DNA of 64,000 nt from SAR202 cluster bacterium (lineage in GTDB: Bacteria > Chloroflexota > Dehalococcoidia > Lucifugimonadales > UBA2985), in contig VFHP01000024.1 of NCBI GenBank assembly GCA_009391535.1, positions 145,976 to 209,975 of the forward strand, given 5' to 3'. Within the stretch, counting starts at the first letter, position 1, and every line of letters begins with the position of its first letter. The notes beneath the pieces are model-generated. The model was not told the DNA's origin. It saw only the letters and a list, made by a program, of their open reading frames with translations, and did not search any database. Made by a program: the position numbers and the translations under genes. Of the stretch, positions 25,029 through 32,403 are shown piece by piece.

Positions 25029-26354
25029 ATGTCAGTAACTCAAAATGCACCAGCATCTATATATAGGACGAAAGAAGACTTGGGTGTCTGGGAGCACAGA
25101 GGAAAAGTGGCAGTAGTAGGAATTGGTCACTCTCCTACATTCAGAAGATGGGATGAGAGGCTGGAAACTAGTGTTGGTTATCTGACTATACAGGCCATTC
25201 AGAAAGCTTTGGAAGATGCTGGAGTTAAACCAGAAGAAGTGGATGGTGTCGTCTCTTCACCTAAAGGAATGGGAGAAGGATGGGCTCCGAGACCAATACC
25301 AGAAGATTTTGCTAATACATACAAACCTACAGACGGCGACCCTAACGACGGACTCGATGGAGCCAGCGCCGATTGGATAGTTAATAATGTTCCGGGCCTG
25401 GATAACGTTTCTTTTACAATGCATGGACCGGCTTGCATCTCGAATGCATTGGTTGTTGCAGCACAGGCCGTTGGAGATGGACTTGCAAAGACTTGTTTGG
25501 TAGTAAGAGGTACAGGCAATATAGGTGGCAGATACGGTCAATATGGTGCAGCAGCAGCAGATCAGGCATCAGGCGCTTCTCAATGGACTAACCCGTGGGG
25601 TTGGCAATTGATACCTCAGATAGCATTCGGATTCGATCAATATTGCCGTAAATATGGTTCAAACCACGATAAAATGGCTCCATTCATATTGAATCAAAGA
25701 AGGAATGGATCCATGTTTCCGGAGGGGTTTTATTACCAGAATAGGCCGGAAGATTTACAAATCACTACAGAAGATTATGTTTCTGCGAGATGGATATGTA
25801 AACCCATGAATTTGTACGATTGTGACCTGCCCATTCAGACTGCTTGGGCTTACTTGATCACTACAGCTGATAGAGCAAAAGATATGAAACAGAAACCTGT
25901 CTACATATTGAATCATTGTTCACAGAGGGGGGTTGTGAGGAGCCTAGTAGAAACGTTGGAAGAAACAGAGGCCTTCACTGACAGTATTGCAAAAAAGGTA
26001 TATCAGGGCTCAGGATTAACAGCAAGCGAATTGGATATTTGTAATCCTTACGACGGTTTCACTCTTTTCACTCAATACTATCTAGAAGGTTTGAAGTGGC
26101 ATGGCGTAAAAAGGGGAGAAGCTCATGATTTTTGGGCTGGAGATATCAGAGTCGAGGGACCTCATCCCTTTAGTTCTAGTGGAGGTAACAATGGTAATGG
26201 GCGTACTAGGACTTGGAATCAAACGGATACCATGCAACAATTGCAAGGTAGGGCAGGATTGAGGCAGGTAACAATCAGAGCCGAAACGGGCCTGGCGGGT
26301 GCTTTCACCCCGGGCGTTTCTGACTGGATGGTTTATGGGATTAGCCCTGACTAA
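25029..26354 (+). CDS. Thiolase-like / SCP2-type acyl-CoA enzyme, copy 1 (Cys present)
   Basis: Thiolase-fold protein of 441 residues. The position of the nucleophilic cysteine is occupied by Cys136 (HGPACISNAL). The NPYDGF segment (339-344) and GPHPFSSSGG with His379 correspond to the other active-site loops. Acyl transfer or thiolytic/condensing chemistry is therefore possible. Together with copy 1 of DUF35 it should form a hetero-oligomer, as in the archaeal thiolase/DUF35 and steroid-degrading Ltp2/ChsH2 complexes. Substrate is unknown. ATG 25029 follows a G-rich ribosome site. The gene lies 35 bases after its DUF35 partner. Confidence 0.85.
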   Translation: MSVTQNAPASIYRTKEDLGVWEHRGKVAVVGIGHSPTFRRWDERLETSVGYLTIQAIQKALEDAGVKPEEVDGVVSSPKGMGEGWAPRPIPEDFANTYKPTDGDPNDGLDGASADWIVNNVPGLDNVSFTMHGPACISNALVVAAQAVGDGLAKTCLVVRGTGNIGGRYGQYGAAAADQASGASQWTNPWGWQLIPQIAFGFDQYCRKYGSNHDKMAPFILNQRRNGSMFPEGFYYQNRPEDLQITTEDYVSARWICKPMNLYDCDLPIQTAWAYLITTADRAKDMKQKPVYILNHCSQRGVVRSLVETLEETEAFTDSIAKKVYQGSGLTASELDICNPYDGFTLFTQYYLEGLKWHGVKRGEAHDFWAGDIRVEGPHPFSSSGGNNGNGRTRTWNQTDTMQQLQGRAGLRQVTIRAETGLAGAFTPGVSDWMVYGISPD

Positions 26355-26467
26355 TTGATCAAGGCTTTCGTTTTTTATGTCGCGCAGTTCGTGTGATGTA
26401 ATGTATAATATGTTTGTTAGAGACGGATTATTCTGTTGTTTGATGCAAATTTTAACGGAGGTAGATT

Positions 26468-26872
26468 ATGTCGAAACTTATCCCGGTCCCAGATGAATTG
26501 AGCCAGCCATTTTGGGACGCTGTTAACGAAAGAAAGTTAATAGTTCAAAATTGTGATTCCTGTAATAAATTGCAGTACCCACCCAAACCTGCTTGTGAAT
26601 TATGTGGGTCCAACTCTCTTAGCTGGAAAGAGACAAGCGGCAAAGGCCATATTCTTTCCTTTTTTGTTGTTTACGACGGAAGGTATCAGGTGAGAATACC
26701 GGACCAACCATACAATGTAGCTGTGGTTACTCTTGATGACGACCCTGGTATAAACTTTTACTCCAATTTGGCAGGTACGCCGGTAAAGGAAGTGCCTGTC
26801 GGTGCAGCGGTAGAGGTTACTTTTGAAGAAGTAGCTCCAGGTCAATTGATCCACGAATGGAAATTGGTATAG
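26468..26872 (+). CDS. DUF35 zinc-ribbon/OB-fold protein, copy 2
   Basis: 134-residue paralogue of the protein at 24586-24993. It has the same helix, zinc ribbon (Cys29, Cys32, Cys43, Cys46) and OB fold (GKGHILSFFVVYD... to HEWKLV). ATG 26468 follows GGAGG. The 113-base gap before it contains a TATAAT (26404-26409) without a clear -35 box, so this second pair may have an internal promoter. Its partner should be the thiolase-like protein 53 bases downstream. Confidence 0.88.
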   Translation: MSKLIPVPDELSQPFWDAVNERKLIVQNCDSCNKLQYPPKPACELCGSNSLSWKETSGKGHILSFFVVYDGRYQVRIPDQPYNVAVVTLDDDPGINFYSNLAGTPVKEVPVGAAVEVTFEEVAPGQLIHEWKLV

Positions 26873-26925
26873 ACAGACCAAGAAATTTTGTTTAAGAATA
26901 ATAATTCGATAAGAAAAGGAGATAT

Positions 26926-28260
26926 ATGGCTATTGGAGGAGTAGAAGGAACTGGATGGAGACGAGACAAACTAGGCCTAGGTGTCTGGGAGAGTCAGGGT
27001 AAGGTGGCAATAGTCGGATGGGGTAACTCTCCTGTGGATAGGAGATGGGATGGAGTTTCAATGGATAAGACTTATGGTGCTTACGCTTTGATTGCTATTA
27101 AACAAGCCTTAGAAGATGCTGGAGTTAAGCCCGAGGAAGTAGACGGAATATTGGCGTGCCCTGAGACCGGAGCTGGTGCCACTGGTGGAGCATCGGCGGA
27201 TTGGGGTCCTTCTCGACCTTATTTTGATGCTCCATATGATTCAGAATGGGGTTTAAGTAGGATAAATGCACAATGGTTGATAGAACAGATGCCTGAACTA
27301 TCAAACGTACAATATGCACCTGACAACGTTCCAGCTATAGGTGAACAGATGGGGATGGCTTCTCAAGCTGTCGCTGAAGGCAAAACTCAGATTTGTCTGG
27401 TTGTCTACGGTATGAATAACTTTGAGGGTAGGTACAGGCATGGAGGAGATAATGCGTCTCCATATGCAGCTGGTAACCGTCAGTGGAACGCCCCCTGGAG
27501 TAGTGGAGACGGACTGCAGTTAACAGGAGCTATTACTCTACAGCAATATTGTCATCGGTACGGTGTTGACTGGGATGAAATGATGGGTCCGGTGATAATT
27601 AATGAGCATAGGAATGGATTAATGCACGACTGGGGTTTTTACACCTTGCATGGAGCCTCTGGTCTTACTCAAGATGATTATGCAAATGCCAGACCAGTTT
27701 TGTGGCCATGTAGGATCTGGGATTGTGATAGGCCAGTAAACGCAGTTGGTGCTTTCCTTTTCACAACAGCTGAACGAGCAAAGGACATGAAACAGAAACC
27801 TGTTTACGTGTTGAACCACAATCAGGGAATGGGAGGCACCGTTAGAAGCACTCAGGAGACTTTGGATGAGTCTGAAGCCGCTAGGGATCATGTTGCTCAA
27901 ATGTCTTATGAAGGATCTGGGCTGACTGCTAAGGATATAGATATTTTCAATCCTTACGATGGCTACTCATTTTTCCTTCCACTTACATTAGAAGGATTTG
28001 GTTGGCATGGTGTGGGCAGAGGAGAATCGAGCGACTTCTTTAATGGAGATATCTCTGTGGAAGGACCTCATCCTTTTGTTTCTGGCGGTGGTAATCTTGG
28101 GGTTGGTAGGACAAGAACAGCGATGTACATTGACAGCATCCAACAACTTCGAGGTACTGCGGGTAAGAGGCAAGTGAACGTCAAGGCTGAAACAGCCATA
28201 TGCGCTTTTGCTCCCGCAAGAAGTGCAGCATATTTGACCTTGTCCAACGCCTTGCCGTAA
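26926..28260 (+). CDS. Thiolase-like protein, copy 2 (nucleophilic Cys replaced by Ala)
   Basis: 444-residue paralogue of the copy 1 enzyme, aligning without gaps around the active-site helix. The position of Cys136 is Ala137 here (NVPAIGEQMG), while the GPHPFVSGGG histidine loop and the NPYDGY loop remain. It therefore cannot form the usual acyl-cysteine intermediate. Options are a non-covalent reaction such as the retro-aldol cleavage done by Cys-less Ltp2-type proteins, or a structural role beside copy 1. It begins at ATG with AAGGAGATAT upstream, the strongest ribosome site in the cluster. A strong hairpin follows the stop. Confidence 0.85.
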   Translation: MAIGGVEGTGWRRDKLGLGVWESQGKVAIVGWGNSPVDRRWDGVSMDKTYGAYALIAIKQALEDAGVKPEEVDGILACPETGAGATGGASADWGPSRPYFDAPYDSEWGLSRINAQWLIEQMPELSNVQYAPDNVPAIGEQMGMASQAVAEGKTQICLVVYGMNNFEGRYRHGGDNASPYAAGNRQWNAPWSSGDGLQLTGAITLQQYCHRYGVDWDEMMGPVIINEHRNGLMHDWGFYTLHGASGLTQDDYANARPVLWPCRIWDCDRPVNAVGAFLFTTAERAKDMKQKPVYVLNHNQGMGGTVRSTQETLDESEAARDHVAQMSYEGSGLTAKDIDIFNPYDGYSFFLPLTLEGFGWHGVGRGESSDFFNGDISVEGPHPFVSGGGNLGVGRTRTAMYIDSIQQLRGTAGKRQVNVKAETAICAFAPARSAAYLTLSNALP

Positions 28261-28273
28261 ATTCATCAACTTA

Positions 28274-28315
28274 ACAAGGCATGGGCTAGCTTATGGAGGA
28301 TAGCCCATGCCTTGT
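28274..28315 (+). terminator. Strong hairpin ending the thiolase cluster
   Basis: Perfect 15-base stem (28274-28288 with 28301-28315) and a 12-base loop, starting 14 bases after the stop codon. No T-run follows, so it may act as an mRNA 3' stabiliser or need Rho. Part of the stem sequence, ACAAGGCAT, recurs at 28326-28334 in the promoter of the next gene. Confidence 0.65.
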
Positions 28316-28322
28316 GTCTATA

Positions 28323-28351
28323 TTGACAAGGCATTGCGGTACTTTTAATAT
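28323..28351 (+). promoter_or_regulatory. Promoter of the tandem HAD gene
   Basis: Perfect TTGACA (28323-28328), 17-base spacer and TAATAT (28346-28351). The predicted leader is about 80 bases. Confidence 0.6.
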
Positions 28352-28437
28352 TCAGAATTATTGCAATCAAAGTCCAATTTTCTGCAATTGGACGTCTTAC
28401 GAAAAAACACACAGCTATTAAATTAGGAGAACCAATC

Positions 28438-28785
28438 TTGAAAATCTTATTGAGCTTTGATATAGATGGCACCTTAGAAACTGGGGACCCTCCTGGCCCA
28501 GTTACCCTAGAAATGGTTAAACGTGCAAGGGATCTGGGATGCATAATCGGCAGTGCATCTGACAGAGCTATAAGTTCTCAAAAGGTCATGTGGGAAAAGG
28601 TTGGCATAGAGGTTGATTTTGTATCTAACAAGCATGTGTTGTCAGAGATCAAGGAGAGATTCGAGGCGGACTATTACCTTCATATGGGTGACAGGGAATT
28701 AGACAGACAATTCGCCTTGGAAGCAGACTTTGATTTCATATGGATGGACGAAGCTGCTACAGAACCCTGGGTTCTTAAACTTCAA
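28438..28785 (+). repeat. HAD domain repeat, copy 1
   Basis: First 348-base unit. It corresponds codon for codon, without indels, to 28834-29181. Many differences are synonymous, so the duplication is not recent. Confidence 0.85.
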
Positions 28786-29394
28786 TCGGACACAGACCAA
28801 GATACAGATATCCCAGACCAAGAAACAGACGAGATGAAAATCTTACTTAGTTTCGATATAGATGGGACGTTGGAGACTGGAGATCCTCCAGGTCCAGTTA
28901 CAATAGAAATGGTCAGGCGCGCAAGGGACATGGGATGCATAATCGGCAGTGCTTCTGACCGGGCTATAACCTCTCAAAACTTGATGTGGGAGAAGCTAGA
29001 AATAGAACCAGAATTCGTCTGTAATAAACACTTACTAACAGATGTAAAGCAAAAATTTAAGGCCGATTATTACTTGCATATGGGTGATAGGGAACTAGAT
29101 AGGCAGTATGCTCTTGAGGCAGAATTTGACTTTATGTGGCAGGATGAAGCTGCTACAGAGCCCTGGATAGCTATGCTGAAGGGTGAAACTGATTCGAGTG
29201 ATAAAGTATCTGATGCTGTATCTAGTGGTGCATCTCGTTTGGTAATACAAGATTTATTTAAACCAGAAGATTGTCATGTTACGGAAAAAGACACTAAATG
29301 GTGTGTTGCACACCATAAACCTATATGGGAATGTGAGTCTTATGCCAATAAAGTCTATTACTCTCCTAGAAAAGATGAAGATGGTTTAAGTTAG
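28438..29394 (+). CDS. Tandem-duplicated HAD-like domain protein with Cys/His tail
   Basis: 318-residue protein built from two copies of a 116-residue HAD-type domain (1-116 and 133-248) joined by a 16-residue acidic linker. By eye the copies match at about 90 of 116 positions. Each copy keeps DIDGT (motif I, with both Asp), GSASDRA (motif II) and HMGDRELD (motif IV), so both look catalytically competent. The domain is small, with little room for a cap. A 70-residue tail ends with DCHVTEKDTKWCVAHHKPIW-type Cys/His residues that could bind metal. It starts at TTG 28438 after AGGAG; the second copy begins at an in-frame ATG (28834). A phosphatase or phosphotransferase role is plausible but no substrate is evident. 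Confidence 0.8.
   Translation: MKILLSFDIDGTLETGDPPGPVTLEMVKRARDLGCIIGSASDRAISSQKVMWEKVGIEVDFVSNKHVLSEIKERFEADYYLHMGDRELDRQFALEADFDFIWMDEAATEPWVLKLQSDTDQDTDIPDQETDEMKILLSFDIDGTLETGDPPGPVTIEMVRRARDMGCIIGSASDRAITSQNLMWEKLEIEPEFVCNKHLLTDVKQKFKADYYLHMGDRELDRQYALEAEFDFMWQDEAATEPWIAMLKGETDSSDKVSDAVSSGASRLVIQDLFKPEDCHVTEKDTKWCVAHHKPIWECESYANKVYYSPRKDEDGLS
28834..29181 (+). repeat. HAD domain repeat, copy 2
   Basis: Second 348-base unit, beginning at an ATG. The first 22 residues are identical in the two copies although their codons differ at many third positions. Confidence 0.85.
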
Positions 29395-29486
29395 ATTTGT
29401 TCAGGCACGGGATTTGAAATAAACAAACTATTGTGATAGAGTTTTGATTATGGATGTGAAATTGTTTTCAATGTTCTGTATCGATG

Positions 29487-29514
29487 TTGACAAATAGCAG
29501 TAGGGCAATAATAC
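29487..29514 (+). promoter_or_regulatory. Promoter-like sequence upstream of cysH
   Basis: Perfect TTGACA (29487-29492), 16-base spacer and TAATAC (29509-29514). Its predicted start (about 29521) is immediately before the terminator hairpin, so it may be fortuitous or part of an attenuation device. Confidence 0.35.
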
Positions 29515-29523
29515 CGTGGTTGT

Positions 29524-29560
29524 AACGCCCCGCTTCATTCTTAACCAGGGGCGTTTTTCT
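29524..29560 (+). terminator. Rho-independent terminator
   Basis: AACGCCCC (29524-29531) pairs perfectly with GGGGCGTT (29548-29555) around a 16-base loop, followed by TTTTTCTTTT. It most simply ends the HAD gene transcript, 130 bases after its stop, but it also lies in the region leading to cysH. Confidence 0.75.
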
Positions 29561-29647
29561 TTTGTTAAAACCGTGATCTACTGGAATGTATGTAATTTGA
29601 ATTGATCAACTTGTAAGTTAAATTTGTTACTAAGAGGAGATAAAGAT

Positions 29648-30424
29648 ATGTCAGGTAACACAAAACTAGTTATGTCTGCAGAAGATATAGCGGCTGCAAA
29701 TGTTGAGTTGGAAAACAAATCCGCCGAAGAGGTATTAGAATGGGCAATCACCAAATTTGGAGCGCGACTGGCCCTGTCATCTAGTTTTGGTGCCGAAGAC
29801 GTAGCTCTTATAGACATGATGTGGAGAATAGACCCCTCTGTAAGAGTTTTCACGTTAGAGACACTTAGGCTACATACTGAGACATATACAGTTATGGATC
29901 AGATAAGGGCTAGATATGGTATAGAACTTGAAGCGTATTATCCCGATATGGATCAAGTTAATGAAATGGTTAGAGACAATGGATTTAATCTGTTCTATAA
30001 ATCTGAAGAATTCAGAAAACTTTGTTGTGGTATTAGGAAAATGGAGCCATTGAATAGGGCTTTGGGAACTCTGGACTGTTGGGTTAGTGGGTTGCGTCGT
30101 GACCAAGCGGTAACACGTGTTGCTATTGATAAAGTTGAACTTGATGCAGCTCATGATAATCGAGTTAAACTTAATCCAATAGCTGATTGGACATCGGATC
30201 GGGTTTGGGATTACATAAAAGCGAACAACGTTCCTTACAATGAACTACATGATAATGGGTTTCCTAGTATTGGTTGTGACCCGTGTACTCGGGCAGTAAC
30301 ACCCGAGGAAGATCCACGAGCGGGAAGATGGTGGTGGGAAAGTGATCCGAATTCTAAAGAATGTGGATTACACGTTATAGAAACTCTAGATAGTATAAAG
30401 CTAGCGGCGGAGAAGAACCGTTGA
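29648..30424 (+). CDS. cysH: Assimilatory adenylylsulfate (APS) reductase
   Basis: Reduces activated sulfate to sulfite. Residues 40-60 hold SSSFGAEDVALIDM. The [4Fe-4S] cluster cysteines Cys126-Cys127 (LCCGIRK) and Cys210/Cys213 (CDPCTR) mark it as an APS-type rather than PAPS-type enzyme, and Cys239 in ECGLH is the catalytic cysteine. The usual LDTGRL substrate-loop motif reads LETLRL (70-75), an odd change next to the active site. ATG 29648 has AGGAG at good spacing. Its stop overlaps the sat start. No APS kinase is present, consistent with direct use of APS. Confidence 0.93.
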   Translation: MSGNTKLVMSAEDIAAANVELENKSAEEVLEWAITKFGARLALSSSFGAEDVALIDMMWRIDPSVRVFTLETLRLHTETYTVMDQIRARYGIELEAYYPDMDQVNEMVRDNGFNLFYKSEEFRKLCCGIRKMEPLNRALGTLDCWVSGLRRDQAVTRVAIDKVELDAAHDNRVKLNPIADWTSDRVWDYIKANNVPYNELHDNGFPSIGCDPCTRAVTPEEDPRAGRWWWESDPNSKECGLHVIETLDSIKLAAEKNR

Positions 30425-31569
30425 TTACTCCACATGATGCCACCTTAATAAATGGATATGCTGAATCAGATGAAAGAGACAGTCTAATAGAAGAGGCTAA
30501 GTCTTATCCGAAAATCCTCATAAATAATAGACAGTTGTCTGATGCACACATGATAGCACAAGGAGCATTTAGCCCTTTAAGAGGATTTATGGGGCATGAA
30601 GACTACACATCGGTGGTTAAGGATATGCATTTAGCAGATGGGCAAGCCTGGCCATTGCCTATAACGTTGTCAGTGAATTCGCATCAGGCTGCGCCTCTGA
30701 AAGAAGGGGATCCTATAACCCTTACACTAAATGGAGAAGATCCAGTAGCCATTTTGACGTTACATGGTAAATATAGAAGAGATAAAGAAGAGGAAGCAGG
30801 AAAAGTTTATCGAACTACCGATGAAAAACACCCGGGGGTAGCAAATCTATATAATGATGAAGATGTGGTTCTGGGCGGAGAACTAAAAGTCTTGCAGGAA
30901 AAACCTGATCTGGAAAGTGGATGTGATCCGTATTATTTAACTCCTTTTCAAACGAGAGAAGTTATGACAAATTTCGGTTGGTCCACCATGGTTGGATTCC
31001 AAACTAGGAACCCCGTTCACAGGGCCCATGAATATATTCAAAAGTGTGCTTTGGAGTCTGTGGATGGCATGTTACTGCATCCCTTGGTCGGTGAAACAAA
31101 AGCAGATGATATCCAAGCTTCAGTGCGTATGCAATGCTACAAGGTTTTGCTAGACAACTATTACCCGTCAGATAGGGTCTTGTTGTCTGTTCTACCAGCT
31201 TTTATGCGATATGCTGGTCCAAGGGAGGCCATTTTCCATGCATTAGTACGAAAGAACTATGGGTGTACTCACTTTATAGTTGGTCGAGATCATGCCGGAG
31301 TAGGCAATTATTATGGTCCATATGATGCTCAACATATTTTTCAAGATTTTGAAGCGGGTGAATTAGGAATAACACCTCTTTTTTTCGAAAATTCATTCTT
31401 CTGTAATAATTGTAAGGGAATGGCAACTGAGAAAACGTGCCCACACCCTGCGGATGACCGAGTGAGTCTTAGCGGTACTCAAGTTAGGGAGATGTTGTCA
31501 AAAGGGCAAAATCCTCCTGAAGAGTTCACCAGACCAGAAGTGGCCAATGTACTTATGCAGAGTTTGTGA
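30421..31569 (+). CDS. sat: Sulfate adenylyltransferase (ATP sulfurylase)
   Basis: Makes APS from sulfate and ATP, the substrate of the preceding reductase. It is the homomeric Sat/MET3 type with 382 residues. The motifs QTRNPVHRAHEY (nucleotide-binding) and VGRDHAGVGNYYGPYD are present. A cysteine-rich element CNNCKGMATEKTCPH near the C-terminus may bind zinc, as in some bacterial Sat proteins. The TTG start at 30421 overlaps the cysH TGA stop (TTGA), giving tight translational coupling. Confidence 0.95.
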   Translation: MITPHDATLINGYAESDERDSLIEEAKSYPKILINNRQLSDAHMIAQGAFSPLRGFMGHEDYTSVVKDMHLADGQAWPLPITLSVNSHQAAPLKEGDPITLTLNGEDPVAILTLHGKYRRDKEEEAGKVYRTTDEKHPGVANLYNDEDVVLGGELKVLQEKPDLESGCDPYYLTPFQTREVMTNFGWSTMVGFQTRNPVHRAHEYIQKCALESVDGMLLHPLVGETKADDIQASVRMQCYKVLLDNYYPSDRVLLSVLPAFMRYAGPREAIFHALVRKNYGCTHFIVGRDHAGVGNYYGPYDAQHIFQDFEAGELGITPLFFENSFFCNNCKGMATEKTCPHPADDRVSLSGTQVREMLSKGQNPPEEFTRPEVANVLMQSL

Positions 31570-31674
31570 TGTACATGTTCTTTGTACCATTCATTATTGA
31601 TTTGTACGTAGGGAAGTAGTTTGTTTTACAACACTTATGTTCGAATGAATTACAAAGCTAAGTAGTCTCAATTT

Positions 31675-32046
31675 ATGGCTATAAACAAAACTCAGATTCA
31701 AGATAACGCAGAAATTGTTTTAAGCCGTCCATCTGCAAGGATAGCTGTTACGTTGAAACGAAACAGAGGTTCCGTATCACTGGCAGCGAACAACAATCTA
31801 ATTGCTAGATGTTATAGTTCTCGAGTCGGACTTTGGACAGCTGCTTTTATGGCCGAGTCATTAGGTGTAGATTTACCGGAAGTAGGTAAGTCTATATATG
31901 TTCAAGTTTCTACTGGTGTTTTATGGCGTGCTGTTGGCATATCAAATTTAGATCTGAAAATCAAAGAATCGAGAACCATATTGAAACGTTATTTAGAAGA
32001 GGCCGAAGCTCAGAGGGCTTCGGCCTCTGGTTACTCATCTGATTAG
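31675..32046 (+). CDS. Hypothetical protein, 123 aa
   Basis: Not recognised. The protein is small and probably soluble, with a beta-rich N-terminal half (ARIAVTLKRNRGSVSLAANN) and a helical C-terminal end (ESRTILKRYLEEAEAQRA). It begins at ATG 31675 with a poor ribosome site, 105 bases after sat. Its last codons form a perfect 12-base hairpin (31998-32028), so the end of the gene doubles as a terminator-like structure. It converges on the leftward uvrC-linked gene. Moderately confident that it is real because the frame is open over 372 bases and its codon use is like that of its neighbours. Confidence 0.6.
   Translation: MAINKTQIQDNAEIVLSRPSARIAVTLKRNRGSVSLAANNNLIARCYSSRVGLWTAAFMAESLGVDLPEVGKSIYVQVSTGVLWRAVGISNLDLKIKESRTILKRYLEEAEAQRASASGYSSD
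31998..32028. terminator. Perfect 12-bp GC-rich hairpin inside a gene end
   Basis: AGAGGCCGAAGC (31998-32009) pairs with GCTTCGGCCTCT (32017-32028) around a 7-base loop. It lies within the final codons of the upstream gene and between two convergent genes. It could end transcription from either side, although no T-run adjoins it. Confidence 0.55.
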
Positions 32047-32061
32047 AGCAATTCTTTTAAG

Positions 32062-32403
32062 TCAACTTTTGTTGCTCATTTTTCCTCCGAGTATAGATCC
32101 TAATGATCCCAATATCGAGATATAAACCAATATCACTAAAGAAAGATTCCTAATTGATTGATTATCCAGAGGTATTAATGTTGCATATGTAATGTTTACA
32201 AACATAATGCCGCTTAAAGGTATTATCATAAGGAGTCCCATTAAGATTCCTAATATGAAAGATTGGGTAGTGTTGGCCCCGAGTTTGTTTCCTGCAAACC
32301 AACCGCCAATTAATGGCGCCAAAGGACCAGATACAAAATGAACCAGAGGTATTAATACGCAAATTAAAGTTATACCGAAACCGGTAAGCGCACACCTGAT
32401 CAT
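32062..32403 (-). CDS. Small integral membrane protein, 113 aa
   Basis: Four hydrophobic segments make up nearly the whole protein (about 5-30, 45-65, 65-78 and 88-106), with a Gly-rich GPLAPLIGGWFAG stretch between the first two. The overall look resembles DUF5518-type small membrane proteins, but that is only a resemblance. Its ATG overlaps the uvrC stop codon (ATGA), so it is translated with uvrC and cannot be a chance frame. No link to excision repair is evident. Confidence 0.7.
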   Translation of the reverse strand: MIRCALTGFGITLICVLIPLVHFVSGPLAPLIGGWFAGNKLGANTTQSFILGILMGLLMIIPLSGIMFVNITYATLIPLDNQSIRNLSLVILVYISILGSLGSILGGKMSNKS

